Virus record (IMG/VR): IMGVR_UViG_3300042477_000229
Coordinates: 1 to 26,184 of that record
Strand: one strand, 5' to 3'
DNA: 26,184 nt
Source: a virus
Numbering within the stretch: the first letter of the stretch is position 1; each line of letters starts with the position of its first letter. The notes beneath the pieces are model-generated. The model made no database searches and was not told where the DNA came from. It saw only the letters and a program-made list of their open reading frames with translations. Positions 7,050 to 14,618 of the stretch are shown here, piece by piece. A program made the position numbers and the translations under genes.

Positions 7050-7837
7050 TGGCTTTGCTCCAGAACGGCTTCCGTGACGCATCGGCGGGCGTTCGTATCT
7101 TCGGGGCGACACAGAGCAACAACGCTTATCCGCCTGCGCTTCAGAGCAACAACGACAAGGCGGGCACAAAGCGGAATATCTTCACGGCTCAAGGCTATTC
7201 GGCCAAGTCGGGTATCCCAAGCGGCCACCTGCATCCCTCAAGCTGGATGCTGCCTCAGAAGCCTGGTGGTCTGTCCAGCCACTCCGAGAGCATCGGCGTT
7301 GCAAGCTGGTCTGGCGGGATTGCTGCGGGCCGGAATATCGTCGGCACGTTCGATGGCGCTGCGACATTCACCGGCACGGGTCAGCTCGTTGTTTCGGGTG
7401 TCGGCTCATTTGCCGGTGTTGGAGCCTTCGCAGGCAACGTCACGGCGGCTCTGGGTGCGGTTGGATCATTCACAGGCGCTGCGACGTTCTCAGGCGCTGT
7501 GGTGGCGACCGGACACATGCTTGGGGCCTTTACGGGTGTCGCAAGCTTCGAGGCGATCCGGTATGCGACGGGGTCCGTGTCGGGTTCATTTGCCCCGGCC
7601 ATCACACTGGAGGCGCAAGGGTTCTCGTCCTACCTGCTCGATCAGGAAGACGTTGAGACGGGCCTCACGCTGAGGCAGGCGCTGCGTCTGGTGACGGCGG
7701 CAACGGCGGGCAAGATCAGCGGCGGCGGGACGGCTACCATCACGATCCGCAATGCGGTGGCTGACGGCGCAAACCGCATCGTGGCAAGCGTGGACACGGA
7801 CGGCAATCGAACCGCCATAACCTACGACCTCGACTGA
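7049..7837 (+). CDS. Virion protein with five 20-residue repeats
   Basis: This 262-residue protein has an N-terminal part (1-98) containing 'SGHLHPSSWMLP', a repeat region (99-198) and a C-terminal domain (about 200-262). The repeats begin with Gly-X-Phe at residues 99, 119, 139, 159 and 179, exactly 20 apart; the core is G-[ST]-F-[TA]-G-[AV]-A-[TS]-F. Such regular short beta repeats suit a beta-solenoid fibre shaft (inference). The C-terminal part 'LTLRQALRLVTAATAGKISG' followed by 'VDTDGNRTAITYDLD' is a small domain that recurs at the ends of many phage proteins. The gene is coupled on both sides by TAATG and TGATG. Confidence 0.75.
   Translation: MALLQNGFRDASAGVRIFGATQSNNAYPPALQSNNDKAGTKRNIFTAQGYSAKSGIPSGHLHPSSWMLPQKPGGLSSHSESIGVASWSGGIAAGRNIVGTFDGAATFTGTGQLVVSGVGSFAGVGAFAGNVTAALGAVGSFTGAATFSGAVVATGHMLGAFTGVASFEAIRYATGSVSGSFAPAITLEAQGFSSYLLDQEDVETGLTLRQALRLVTAATAGKISGGGTATITIRNAVADGANRIVASVDTDGNRTAITYDLD
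7343..7642 (+). repeat. Five 60-base coding repeats
   Basis: The repeat units lie at 7343-7402, 7403-7462, 7463-7522, 7523-7582 and 7583-7642. Each starts with codons for Gly-X-Phe. The first four keep Gly-X-Phe-X-Gly; the fifth keeps only the opening Gly-Ser-Phe and is the most degenerate. Conservation is at the protein level; the DNA copies have diverged, so this is an old internal duplication rather than an unstable tandem repeat. Confidence 0.8.
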
Positions 7838-8295
7838 TGGCCAATTTCTTCTCAGCCGACTACTGGAAAGCGCTCTACTTCAAGGCGGCGGGCGGGCAGG
7901 AAACTGCAACCGATCCTAACGCGATGTCTGGCAGTTTTGCGGGCTCGTCCGAGTTCACCGCAACGCTGTCAGGTCAGGGTACTGAAGAAGTTCAGTCGCG
8001 CTCGCAAGGCGGCTTTGAAGACCCCTACTATTACAAGAAGCGCAAGAAGAAGAAGCCTGAGCCCGTCTCCAAGGACTTCGGGGACGATTGGCAACCGCCG
8101 ATGGTGCGGCCGGCAATCCCGCCGCTGGCAGCGCAAGACATCATCGCGCGCCAGGATGCAGCCTTTGCCAGGACGCAGGCCGCGATTGTCGCGGCGCTCG
8201 AGCAATACGACCGGCAACGCGCCGAGGCACTGGCCCGCGCTGCGCAGGAACAGGAAGACGAGGACGAGGCGATCATGCTGCTGATGGCAGCGTAA
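7837..8295 (+). CDS. Virion-associated protein sharing the repeat motif
   Basis: This 152-residue protein starts in a TGATG overlap. Its N-terminus 'MANFFSADYWKALYFKA' followed by 'DPNAMSGSFAGSSEF' recurs in many phage and prophage late regions, as far as I recall. Residues 32-40 carry one copy of the Gly-Ser-Phe-X-Gly motif that is repeated in the upstream protein. The middle is basic ('YYYKKRKKKKPEP', 60-72) and the end is a helical, charged segment (about 100-150). No enzyme motif is seen. It is last in its transcription unit, with a terminator 27 bases downstream. Confidence 0.65.
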   Translation: MANFFSADYWKALYFKAAGGQETATDPNAMSGSFAGSSEFTATLSGQGTEEVQSRSQGGFEDPYYYKKRKKKKPEPVSKDFGDDWQPPMVRPAIPPLAAQDIIARQDAAFARTQAAIVAALEQYDRQRAEALARAAQEQEDEDEAIMLLMAA

Positions 8296-8322
8296 CGCTT
8301 CGCAACAATTCGAGATGCAAGG

Positions 8323-8347
8323 CCCGCCCTGATCAGGCGGGTTTTTT
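8323..8347 (+). terminator. Rho-independent terminator
   Basis: CCCGCC (8323-8328) pairs with GGCGGG (8336-8341) around a seven-base loop and is followed directly by six T residues (8342-8347). It ends the packaging and accessory-virion unit and precedes the scaffold-capsid unit. Read-through or a promoter in 8348-8432 must supply the downstream genes. Confidence 0.85.
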
Positions 8348-8371
8348 CGTACCCGCCGCCGGGGTCAATCG

Positions 8372-8396
8372 GGCGTCAAACAGGACGCCGCTGTTT
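8372..8396 (+). promoter_or_regulatory. Two mutually exclusive hairpins in the scaffold-gene leader
   Basis: GGCGTC (8372-8377) pairs with GACGCC (8384-8389), leaving AAACAG as the loop. That same AAACAG (8378-8383) is perfectly complementary to CTGTTT (8391-8396). The two stems share bases and cannot both form easily, because the connecting loops are 0 and 1 base. The element lies between a terminator and the ribosome site of the scaffold gene. A role in RNA switching is only a possibility. Confidence 0.35.
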
Positions 8397-8432
8397 CGGG
8401 CGATTGCGTGACGACTACGGGAAGGTCGAACG

Positions 8433-9164
8433 ATGAGCGATGAGAAACTTAACTTTCTGGACGAAGCTGACGAACCGGCCGCCGCTGCGCCTGAGCCATC
8501 CGCTCCGGTGATCGAAGCCGAGAAGCCAGCCGCACCCGAGCCCGAGCCGCAAGGCGATGGCAGGGCGCGTGATCCGGAAACAGGGCGTTTCGTCCCCATC
8601 TCCGCGCTTCTAGACGAGCGCGACAAACGACAAGCCGAGACTGCCAAGCGGATAGACCTCGAAGCCCAACTCCAACGCTACCAGCAACCGCAACAGCCTG
8701 AGCAGATACCGACTGACCCTTCGGGGATCATCCAGTATGCGCTCGCTGAACAGCAGCGCATCGCCTTCAATGAACGCCTCAACACGTCCGAGCTGATGGC
8801 CCGACAGGCCCACGGCGAGGACATCGTGAGCGAGGCGCAACAGGCGTTTCTTGCCGCTGTCGGTCAGAACCCGATGCTGCAACAGCAACTGCAAGGCCAG
8901 ATCCACCCATATGATTTCGTGGTGAAATGGCACAAGCAGCACAAGCTGATGTCAGAGATCGGGCAAGACCCGGAAGCCTGGCGCAAGAGCGAAGCCGAGA
9001 AGATCCGCGCGCAGGTATTGGCTGAACTTCAGGGCCAAGGCGTCTCGCCGGCCCCATCGTCACAGCAACCCCCGCCGAGTGTGGTCGGAAGACCAGCGGC
9101 AGCAAGGGCAGGCTCCGTCCCCGTTGGGCCGGGCAATGCCTTTGACAACCTATTCAGAGGATAA
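8433..9164 (+). CDS. Capsid scaffolding protein
   Basis: This is an acidic, Gln- and Pro-rich 243-residue protein with no stable globular motif. It has an acidic N-terminus (Glu/Pro/Ala, 1-45), then 'DPETGRFVPISALLDERDKR' (47-66), a common segment in scaffolds of podovirus-type heads. A Gln-rich helical middle (70-205) and a flexible Pro/Ala end follow. Scaffolds guide capsid assembly and are then lost or cut. It lies directly upstream of the major capsid gene, as expected. The ribosome site GGAAGG is well placed before the ATG. Confidence 0.85.
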   Translation: MSDEKLNFLDEADEPAAAAPEPSAPVIEAEKPAAPEPEPQGDGRARDPETGRFVPISALLDERDKRQAETAKRIDLEAQLQRYQQPQQPEQIPTDPSGIIQYALAEQQRIAFNERLNTSELMARQAHGEDIVSEAQQAFLAAVGQNPMLQQQLQGQIHPYDFVVKWHKQHKLMSEIGQDPEAWRKSEAEKIRAQVLAELQGQGVSPAPSSQQPPPSVVGRPAAARAGSVPVGPGNAFDNLFRG

Positions 9165-9167
9165 CCA

Positions 9168-10280
9168 ATGTCAGAAGTCATGCTGGCTTCTGCTTCTGAA
9201 AAACAGAAGTGGATCAGCCAATACTACGCTGAGTATGTCCGCGCATCCGGCTTCAAGCCGTACATGGGCCGCTCGTCGTCATCCATCATCATCGCCAAGT
9301 ATGAGCTGCAGGAAGAAGCGGGAAAGACCATCAACATCCCGCTGATCACGAAACTGGTCGGCCAGGGCGTGAGCGGGGCAACCATGCTCGACGGCGCCGA
9401 GGAAGAACTCGGCAACTACAACTGCGCAATCTCCGTCGATTGGCGCAGGAACGGCGTGCGCGTGCCGAAATCGACCAGCTACAAGACCGAGATTGACCTG
9501 TACGGCGCCGCGAAAGACATGCTGCGCCAGTGGGAAGCGGAGAAGCTGCGCGATGACGTCATCACGGCTATGCTGTCGGCTGTCACGACTGGCGACACGA
9601 CTGTCACGCTTGCAAGCTCGTCGGCTGCGAACCGCAACGCTTACGCGGCTGCGAACGCTGACCGCCTGCTTTTCGGCAAGCTCAAGTCGAACTACTCCGC
9701 GACTTGGGCAACCGCCACGGCGACGCTCGACACGACCGACGACAAATGCACGGTTGCGTCGATGTCGCTGGCGAAGCGCATCGCCAAGTCGGCTGACCCC
9801 CATATCCGCCCGTACAAGACAGCGGACGGCCGGGAATACTACGTGGCGTTCCACGGTGCGCGGACATTCCGCGACCTGAAGGCCGACACCACGATGACGC
9901 AGGCGAACCGTGAGGCTCGCTCGCGTGAAGGCTCTGGCATGGACGACAACCCGATCTTCCAGGACGGCGACCTCCTGTATGACGGGATCATCCATCGCGA
10001 AGTGCCTGAAATCGATGACGTGTCATCGACCGGCACCTACAACCTGACCAACGCCGGCGCTTCTGGAACAACGGACGTCCGTCCGGTGTTCCTGTGCGGC
10101 GCGCAGGCGGTTGGCATCGCATGGGGTCAAGAGCCGACCCCGCGCAGCGACATGGACAAGGACTACAAGTTCCGCCCTGGCGTTGCCATCGAGGAACTGC
10201 TTGGCGTCAAGAAACTCGCATACAACGGCAAGCAACACGGCATGGTGTCGTGCTTCTTCGCAGCCGCCGCCGACTCGTAA
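9168..10280 (+). CDS. Major capsid protein, N4 gp56-type
   Basis: This 370-residue shell protein matches the N4 gp56-family capsid pattern: 'KPYMGRSSSSIIIAKYEL' near residues 30-47, 'GKTINIPLITKLVGQGVSG' (52-70), 'LDGAEEELGNYNCAISVDWRRNGV' (split across 74-97) and 'AAKDMLRQWEAEKLRDD' near 115-130. The C-terminal half contains 'RPVFLCGAQAVGIAWG', also typical of the family. The start is ATG with AGAGGAT upstream, three bases after the scaffold stop. This differs from the P22-like portal and neck genes around it, which suggests that the head module was assembled from different lineages. Confidence 0.88.
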   Translation: MSEVMLASASEKQKWISQYYAEYVRASGFKPYMGRSSSSIIIAKYELQEEAGKTINIPLITKLVGQGVSGATMLDGAEEELGNYNCAISVDWRRNGVRVPKSTSYKTEIDLYGAAKDMLRQWEAEKLRDDVITAMLSAVTTGDTTVTLASSSAANRNAYAAANADRLLFGKLKSNYSATWATATATLDTTDDKCTVASMSLAKRIAKSADPHIRPYKTADGREYYVAFHGARTFRDLKADTTMTQANREARSREGSGMDDNPIFQDGDLLYDGIIHREVPEIDDVSSTGTYNLTNAGASGTTDVRPVFLCGAQAVGIAWGQEPTPRSDMDKDYKFRPGVAIEELLGVKKLAYNGKQHGMVSCFFAAAADS

Positions 10281-10293
10281 GGAGCACTGAACA

Positions 10294-10806
10294 ATGGTTG
10301 CTGAAACACTCACCGCTACGCGCGGTGCAACGGGCTTCCCGATTGCGGGTCCTTCCCTGGCTGGCGTTCTCCAGTGCGCTTACGGCTCCTACACAATCGG
10401 GGCTGCGGTCGAAGATGGCGACATCTTCGAAATGTGCTGGGTTCCGGCCGGGGCGGTTGTCGTCGGAGGCATGTTCTACGGCGCCGACCTTGATACCGGC
10501 ACGGAGACGCTGGACATGGACCTCGGCTGGGCCGCTAACGGCGGGTCGGGAACATATGACGCTGCCGACCCTGACGGGCTTGGCAATCTCGGCGTGCTGA
10601 CGGGTGACGCGTTTGCCCTTGGCAACGTGTCGCCGGTTGCGGGCCTCATGTACCCGCTGAGCGGCATTCTCGCCACTGGCGTGCTGCCGTTCTTCACGAA
10701 GAAGACAAAGCTGCAAGTCGAAGCCAACGTAGCCGGCAACGCAGGCCACACGGGCACCATCTCGCTCGTCGTGTACTACGTGGTCGATCCGACGCTGGCC
10801 GTTTAA
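10294..10806 (+). CDS. Probable head decoration or minor head protein
   Basis: This 170-residue protein has a strong AAGGAG ribosome site and follows the capsid gene by 13 bases. It is rich in Gly, Ala and small hydrophobic residues, with a beta-type pattern throughout: 'VPAGAVVVGGMFYGADLDTG' near 50-69 and 'GTISLVVYYVV' at the end. It is too polar for a membrane protein. Small beta-rich proteins directly after the capsid gene are often decoration or cement proteins, so that role is inferred from position. No family is recognised with certainty. Confidence 0.6.
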   Translation: MVAETLTATRGATGFPIAGPSLAGVLQCAYGSYTIGAAVEDGDIFEMCWVPAGAVVVGGMFYGADLDTGTETLDMDLGWAANGGSGTYDAADPDGLGNLGVLTGDAFALGNVSPVAGLMYPLSGILATGVLPFFTKKTKLQVEANVAGNAGHTGTISLVVYYVVDPTLAV

Positions 10807-11147
10807 TGTCGGTGTTCATCTGGAAAGGTGACGATGAGGGGGGCGACGAGTTCGCCTCCCTCTACGGCGTCACGTTTTCGGCTGGCGCTCCTGTTGATGT
10901 CGGGCACCTGTTGCCCTGGCAGGTCAACAAACTGCGGAACCATCCGTATTTCACGGAAGTTCCGCAGGATGCGCCAGAGCCGAAAGGCTCACGGGAACAG
11001 GACGAACGCGCCATCATCAAGCAGCAACTGGACGACCTCGGCGCAAACTACGACAAGCGCTGGGGCATCGAACGGCTGCGCGCGGCGCTGGAAGGCGCGA
11101 CACGCGAACCGCTGGAAGTGATCGAGGGCGAGGTGGTCAATGGCTGA
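10806..11147 (+). CDS. Hypothetical head-completion region protein
   Basis: This is an acidic 113-residue protein starting in a TAATG overlap. The N-terminal half contains 'GHLLPWQVNKLRNHPYFTEV', similar in style to small proteins in phage head regions that carry 'KLRxNPxF'-like segments. The C-terminal half has a short LEM/SAP-like helical pattern, 'IIKQQLDDLGANYDKRWGIERLRAAL', which may contact DNA or a partner (inference). It overlaps the next gene by eight bases. Its place between decoration and neck genes suggests an assembly role. Confidence 0.55.
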   Translation: MSVFIWKGDDEGGDEFASLYGVTFSAGAPVDVGHLLPWQVNKLRNHPYFTEVPQDAPEPKGSREQDERAIIKQQLDDLGANYDKRWGIERLRAALEGATREPLEVIEGEVVNG

Positions 11148-11496
11148 CGCGACCCTTGCCGAGCTGCGCAACCGCGTGCTGCAAAAGCTCAAGGTGCTGC
11201 AAGCAGGCGAGACGGCTGAAGCCGAGGACACCGCGCTGATCGAGGGGCTGATTGCCAGCGTCAACGAGAAGCTGCGTGACCTCGGCATCGCCTACTGGTC
11301 CGACAGTGCTTGCCCGCAGTCGATGCTCGAGGATCTGGCTATGTATGTCGCCTGTCATGCGGCTGACGACTACATGGACGGCGGACAGGCTGCATCGTTC
11401 CGTCAGACCTATGAGCCGACAGCGGAGCGCAACCTGCGGCGGCTGGTGTCCAGCGGCGAGCGGTTCAACAAGCCGACGCGGGCGGAATACTTCTGA
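11140..11496 (+). CDS. Head-to-tail connector, P22 gp4-like
   Basis: This 118-residue helical protein contains 'LIEGLIASVNEKLRDLGIAYWSDSACPQSMLEDLAMYVACHAADDY' in several parts over residues 31-78. The pattern of an N-terminal helix, a Trp-containing turn and an 'ADDY' helix fits the P22 gp4-type neck protein, which binds below the portal and helps keep packaged DNA in. Its position directly before the gp10-like gene matches the P22 order 4-10. It starts inside the previous gene and its stop overlaps the next start (TGATG). P22 gp4 is longer and also has muralytic activity; this short form shows no such motif. Confidence 0.7.
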   Translation: MADATLAELRNRVLQKLKVLQAGETAEAEDTALIEGLIASVNEKLRDLGIAYWSDSACPQSMLEDLAMYVACHAADDYMDGGQAASFRQTYEPTAERNLRRLVSSGERFNKPTRAEYF

Positions 11497-12920
11497 TGCG
11501 CGTGCCTATGGCGACTTCCGCAGCCTCTGCCGTTGTTACGGGGCTGGCTGAGAAGAAGTGCCACAACGTCTACCGGGAACCGCATCCGAACGATCCGCAG
11601 CGCGAGAACGTTCTCATTGAAGCGCCTGGCAGTCTCCAGCGTGCCGACTTCGCTGGCGCGTGCCGAGGGATGTGGCAGGCAGACGGTCACGCCTCGGGCA
11701 AAGTGCTGATCGCGCAGGGGACGACCCTGTCCACCTTCGCGCCGGGATCCAACGCCACGGGAAGCCTCACAGGCACCATTGCCGGGACGGATCGTGGCGA
11801 CTTCGCATTTACGGAAACCGAGGGCTTTGGCCTGTTCAATGGCGGGCTGTACGTCTCGACGGGCACGGCCATCGCGGCTGTTGCCGATCCGCAGTTTGCA
11901 ACGCTTCTGTCTGACGCAAGCGCCTCGGCGTTCACGTCCGTGGACACGCTCGGGCAGCGCGGGCTGTTCACCTATAAGAACCGCTTTGGCTTTACGGCTG
12001 TTCTCGACCTCGATGACGTGACGGCGCTGAACTACTACACGGCTGAGAGTTCGCCTGACGACATCATCGCCGGCCGCGTGCTGGGCGAGTTCTACTACCT
12101 GCTGGGCTCGCAGACGATTGAGGTTTGGTCGCAGACAGGAGACAGCACGGACCCCTTCGCGGCGCAGGCGGGCATGACGCAGCAAGTCGGCTGCGCGTGC
12201 CGGGATGGCATCGTCAAGGCTGACAACTCGCTGTTTTTCGTGGACGAGGCGTTCAACGTCCGCCGGCTGGGACAGGGCGGCTCGCCCATCGTCTCGGAAC
12301 CGTGGGTATCTGCGGCGCTGCGCACGGCAGGCGCGGCCAACATCATTGGCAAGACCTACCAGGACCGTGGCCACATCTTCATCAGCTACCGGACGCCGAC
12401 CGCCTGCATGGTGTTCGACGTGCTGACGCAGGAATGGCACACGCGCGGGACCAACCTGCAAAACTCGTGGCGATACACGGACATCATCACGGCTGCGGGC
12501 CGGGTGTTTGTCTGCGATGGCACGGGGCAGTTTGACGAGCTGAGCCGGGACTACACGTCCGAGAGCATGGCGAGCGCTTCCACGATGGGTACGGAGATCG
12601 TGCGCGAGTTCACAGCGCACATGAGCGGAGTTCCCGATAGCCTTCCGATCACAACGCTGCGGCTCGAGAGCGCCAAGGGCGTAGGCGTGGCGACGGGTCA
12701 GGGCGTCAATCCCATCGTGCGGATGCGTGCGTCAGTGGATGGCGGCAATACGTGGACAAACTGGCGTGACCGCAAGCTCGGCGCGCAGGGTGTCTACGAC
12801 CAGCGTACAGTCTGGCATCGCTGCGGGCGCACGAAGCTCGCGGGCATGGTGTTCCAGTTCAGCAAGTCCGACCCCGCGCCGGCTGCCTATCTGGGCGTTC
12901 TGGTCAATGAGGATCTGTGA
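11496..12920 (+). CDS. Packaged-DNA stabilisation protein, P22 gp10-like
   Basis: This 474-residue neck/hub protein closes the channel after packaging and connects to the tail needle or spikes. The whole protein is beta-rich with repeated propeller-like blades: 'YKNRFGFTAVLDLDDV', 'FYYLLGSQTIEVWSQTGDS', 'SLFFVDEAFNVRRLG', 'HIFISYRTPTACMVFDV' and 'EWHTRGT'. These motifs and the length match the gp10 family of P22. The start is the ATG in the TGATG overlap; a second ATG four codons later is possible. Its stop overlaps the next start. Confidence 0.88.
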   Translation: MRVPMATSAASAVVTGLAEKKCHNVYREPHPNDPQRENVLIEAPGSLQRADFAGACRGMWQADGHASGKVLIAQGTTLSTFAPGSNATGSLTGTIAGTDRGDFAFTETEGFGLFNGGLYVSTGTAIAAVADPQFATLLSDASASAFTSVDTLGQRGLFTYKNRFGFTAVLDLDDVTALNYYTAESSPDDIIAGRVLGEFYYLLGSQTIEVWSQTGDSTDPFAAQAGMTQQVGCACRDGIVKADNSLFFVDEAFNVRRLGQGGSPIVSEPWVSAALRTAGAANIIGKTYQDRGHIFISYRTPTACMVFDVLTQEWHTRGTNLQNSWRYTDIITAAGRVFVCDGTGQFDELSRDYTSESMASASTMGTEIVREFTAHMSGVPDSLPITTLRLESAKGVGVATGQGVNPIVRMRASVDGGNTWTNWRDRKLGAQGVYDQRTVWHRCGRTKLAGMVFQFSKSDPAPAAYLGVLVNEDL

Positions 12921-13447
12921 TGGCGCGGGCTCCTAAACCGCCATCGCTGGCCGTGCCGCTTGTGGACAAGGACGGGCGATTAACGCCTGAGTGGTACAAG
13001 TATCTCACGGGCGGCGTGACGTTCACGGACAACGTCAACAGTGGGGTGACACAGGCCCAGGCTGCGGCAGCGCAGGCGCAAGCGACGGCAACGGGAGCGG
13101 TTGCGGGCATTGCCACACTGGCGAGCCAGACAGCGCCGGGAGGCTTCTATGCCTCTGCAACGCCTTCCAGCGCGTTCGGTGATCGTGTTGGTTCGGGAAC
13201 CGCGACGACTAACGCGGTGACGGTGACGCCAACGGGTGGGACGGGGCCTTACACCTATGCGTGGGTTCTGGACTTGGCGAACTTCACAATCGGCGCGTCA
13301 ACATCTGCAACGACCAGCTTCACCGGGTTCGTGTCCATCGGCACGACCACGGAGGACATCGCAACCTGTACGGTTACCGACAGCCTCGCGGCGACGGCAA
13401 GCATATCAATCGGCGTTGCGATCTACGCTGAAGGCGTCGCGCCGTAA
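12920..13447 (+). CDS. Tail appendage protein with Ig-like domain
   Basis: This 175-residue protein starts at the ATG in a TGATG overlap; a GTG one codon earlier is also possible. The N-terminus 'PPSLAVPLVDKDGRLTPEW' (8-25) is a segment often found on small podovirus tail or fibre proteins. An Ala/Gln-rich helix (44-62) acts as a likely coiled stalk. Residues about 93-170 form a PKD/Ig-like sandwich, with 'GGTGPYTYAWVLD' and 'ATCTVTDS'. Ig-like domains on virions are thought to aid weak surface attachment. It could be the tail needle or a spike accessory; a needle would normally be longer and more helical. Confidence 0.6.
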   Translation: MARAPKPPSLAVPLVDKDGRLTPEWYKYLTGGVTFTDNVNSGVTQAQAAAAQAQATATGAVAGIATLASQTAPGGFYASATPSSAFGDRVGSGTATTNAVTVTPTGGTGPYTYAWVLDLANFTIGASTSATTSFTGFVSIGTTTEDIATCTVTDSLAATASISIGVAIYAEGVAP

Positions 13448-13472
13448 CTTTTTGAAATCAGGACGGCATAGA

Positions 13473-14618
13473 ATGTGGGATCAGGTTGTTAAGTTCGCAG
13501 TCGATAACGCTCCCGCGCTGATCAATGCGGGCGCGTCTCTGGCTGGCGGCTACATGCAAGGCCAGGGCGGGCAGGCGTCAGCCAAAGCGCAGCAGGACGC
13601 GGCGAACCAGACGACCGCGCTTCAGCGCCAGATCTACATGGACCAGCGCGGTCTTGCTGCGCCGGGGTACATGACGGGCGGGGCTGCCTCCAACAAGCTC
13701 GCTGCGCTGTTCGGCATCGCCCCGCAGGACTATCAGGCGGCGTATGGCGGCGGCGGGATGAACATGCAGGGCGGCTCGCAGATGCTGCCTAACCTCGGCG
13801 CAGGCCAGCCTGTGCAGGGGCGTTCGGGCGGCGGCGGGTCCAACGCGGCGGCGGGCGCTGTCGGAAGCATCGCTGGCACATTCCTAGGCGGTCCTCTCGG
13901 CAGCGCTGTCGGCGGCGCGTTGGGCGGCATGATCCGCGACGGCGGCGACAACTGGAAGACAGTCGCCACGCAGGCTCCCGGCGGGTTCGACTACGCCGCA
14001 TACATGCAGCAGCCTGACCTTCAGGCCGAGTGGGCAAAGCCCGACATCAAGGCGCTGTTTGGCGGCAACCAGGACGCCTACGCAAACTGGCACTTCAACC
14101 AGTTCGGCAAGAACGAGGGCCGCACGCTCGCGCCGATGGCTGACAAGACCAACATGCCTGTCGGTGACGCGCAGATGGCGGGGCAGTCTGGCGGCGCGAT
14201 GGGCGGGCCGTCCAACCCGCTCGCGGAGTTCTACGCCTCGCCCTATGCCAAATTGGCGACGACGATCAGCGACGGCCAGTTCGACCAGATCAAGGGCAAC
14301 CTCGGCGCGGCCGGCAAGTCCATCAGCGGGGCTGCGGAAGGCCGCTATGCGAAGACGCTGGCGGGCAACACCTACGGCGCGTTCGGGGACTACACGAACC
14401 AGCTCGCCAACCTCGCAGGCATGGGCCAGACCAGTTCGCAGCTCGCGTCCAACGCTGCGGGCAACTACGGCGTCAACGCGGGTAATGCGATGATGAAAGC
14501 CGGTGATGCTCGAGCCAATGCGCTTTCATCCGCATACAAGGGCTATGGAACCGGCATCAGCGATGCCGTCGGCGGTATCGTGGACTACGGCAACAAGAAT
14601 AAGTGGTGGACGACATGA
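13473..14618 (+). CDS. Ejection (internal virion) protein with glycine zipper
   Basis: This 381-residue protein starts at the ATG at 13473 with AGGA upstream; an in-frame start far upstream would overlap the Ig-like gene and is unlikely. Residues 125-155 form a glycine zipper ('GSIAGTFLGGPLGSAVGGAL') that could insert in membranes. Residues 172-218 contain a 'DYxxYxxxPDLxAEW' element followed by 'HFNQFGKNEGR', resembling a short module found repeated in surface and RTX-type proteins. The rest is Gln/Gly/Ala-rich and helical. In P22-like phages, three ejection proteins lie between the neck genes and the tailspike and form the DNA channel across the envelope; this gene is the first of three here. 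Confidence 0.7.
   Translation: MWDQVVKFAVDNAPALINAGASLAGGYMQGQGGQASAKAQQDAANQTTALQRQIYMDQRGLAAPGYMTGGAASNKLAALFGIAPQDYQAAYGGGGMNMQGGSQMLPNLGAGQPVQGRSGGGGSNAAAGAVGSIAGTFLGGPLGSAVGGALGGMIRDGGDNWKTVATQAPGGFDYAAYMQQPDLQAEWAKPDIKALFGGNQDAYANWHFNQFGKNEGRTLAPMADKTNMPVGDAQMAGQSGGAMGGPSNPLAEFYASPYAKLATTISDGQFDQIKGNLGAAGKSISGAAEGRYAKTLAGNTYGAFGDYTNQLANLAGMGQTSSQLASNAAGNYGVNAGNAMMKAGDARANALSSAYKGYGTGISDAVGGIVDYGNKNKWWTT

Noticed and set aside
8372-8396. H-type pseudoknot formed by the two overlapping stems
   Set aside because: The connecting loops would be 0 and 1 base, too short to span six-pair stems. Alternative hairpins are the only plausible reading.
9279-9995. Leftward open frame of 238 codons opposite the major capsid gene
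   Set aside because: The capsid frame is clear, and the opposite product is Arg/Val-rich with no motif.
11409-12620. Leftward open frame of 403 codons within the gp10-like gene
   Set aside because: The rightward frame matches the P22 gp10 pattern. The opposite frame has Arg-rich composition typical of shadow frames in GC-rich DNA.
13236-13472. N-terminal extension of the first ejection protein
   Set aside because: It would overlap the Ig-like gene and gives an Arg/Ser-rich segment. The ATG at 13473 has a ribosome site and a sensible N-terminus.
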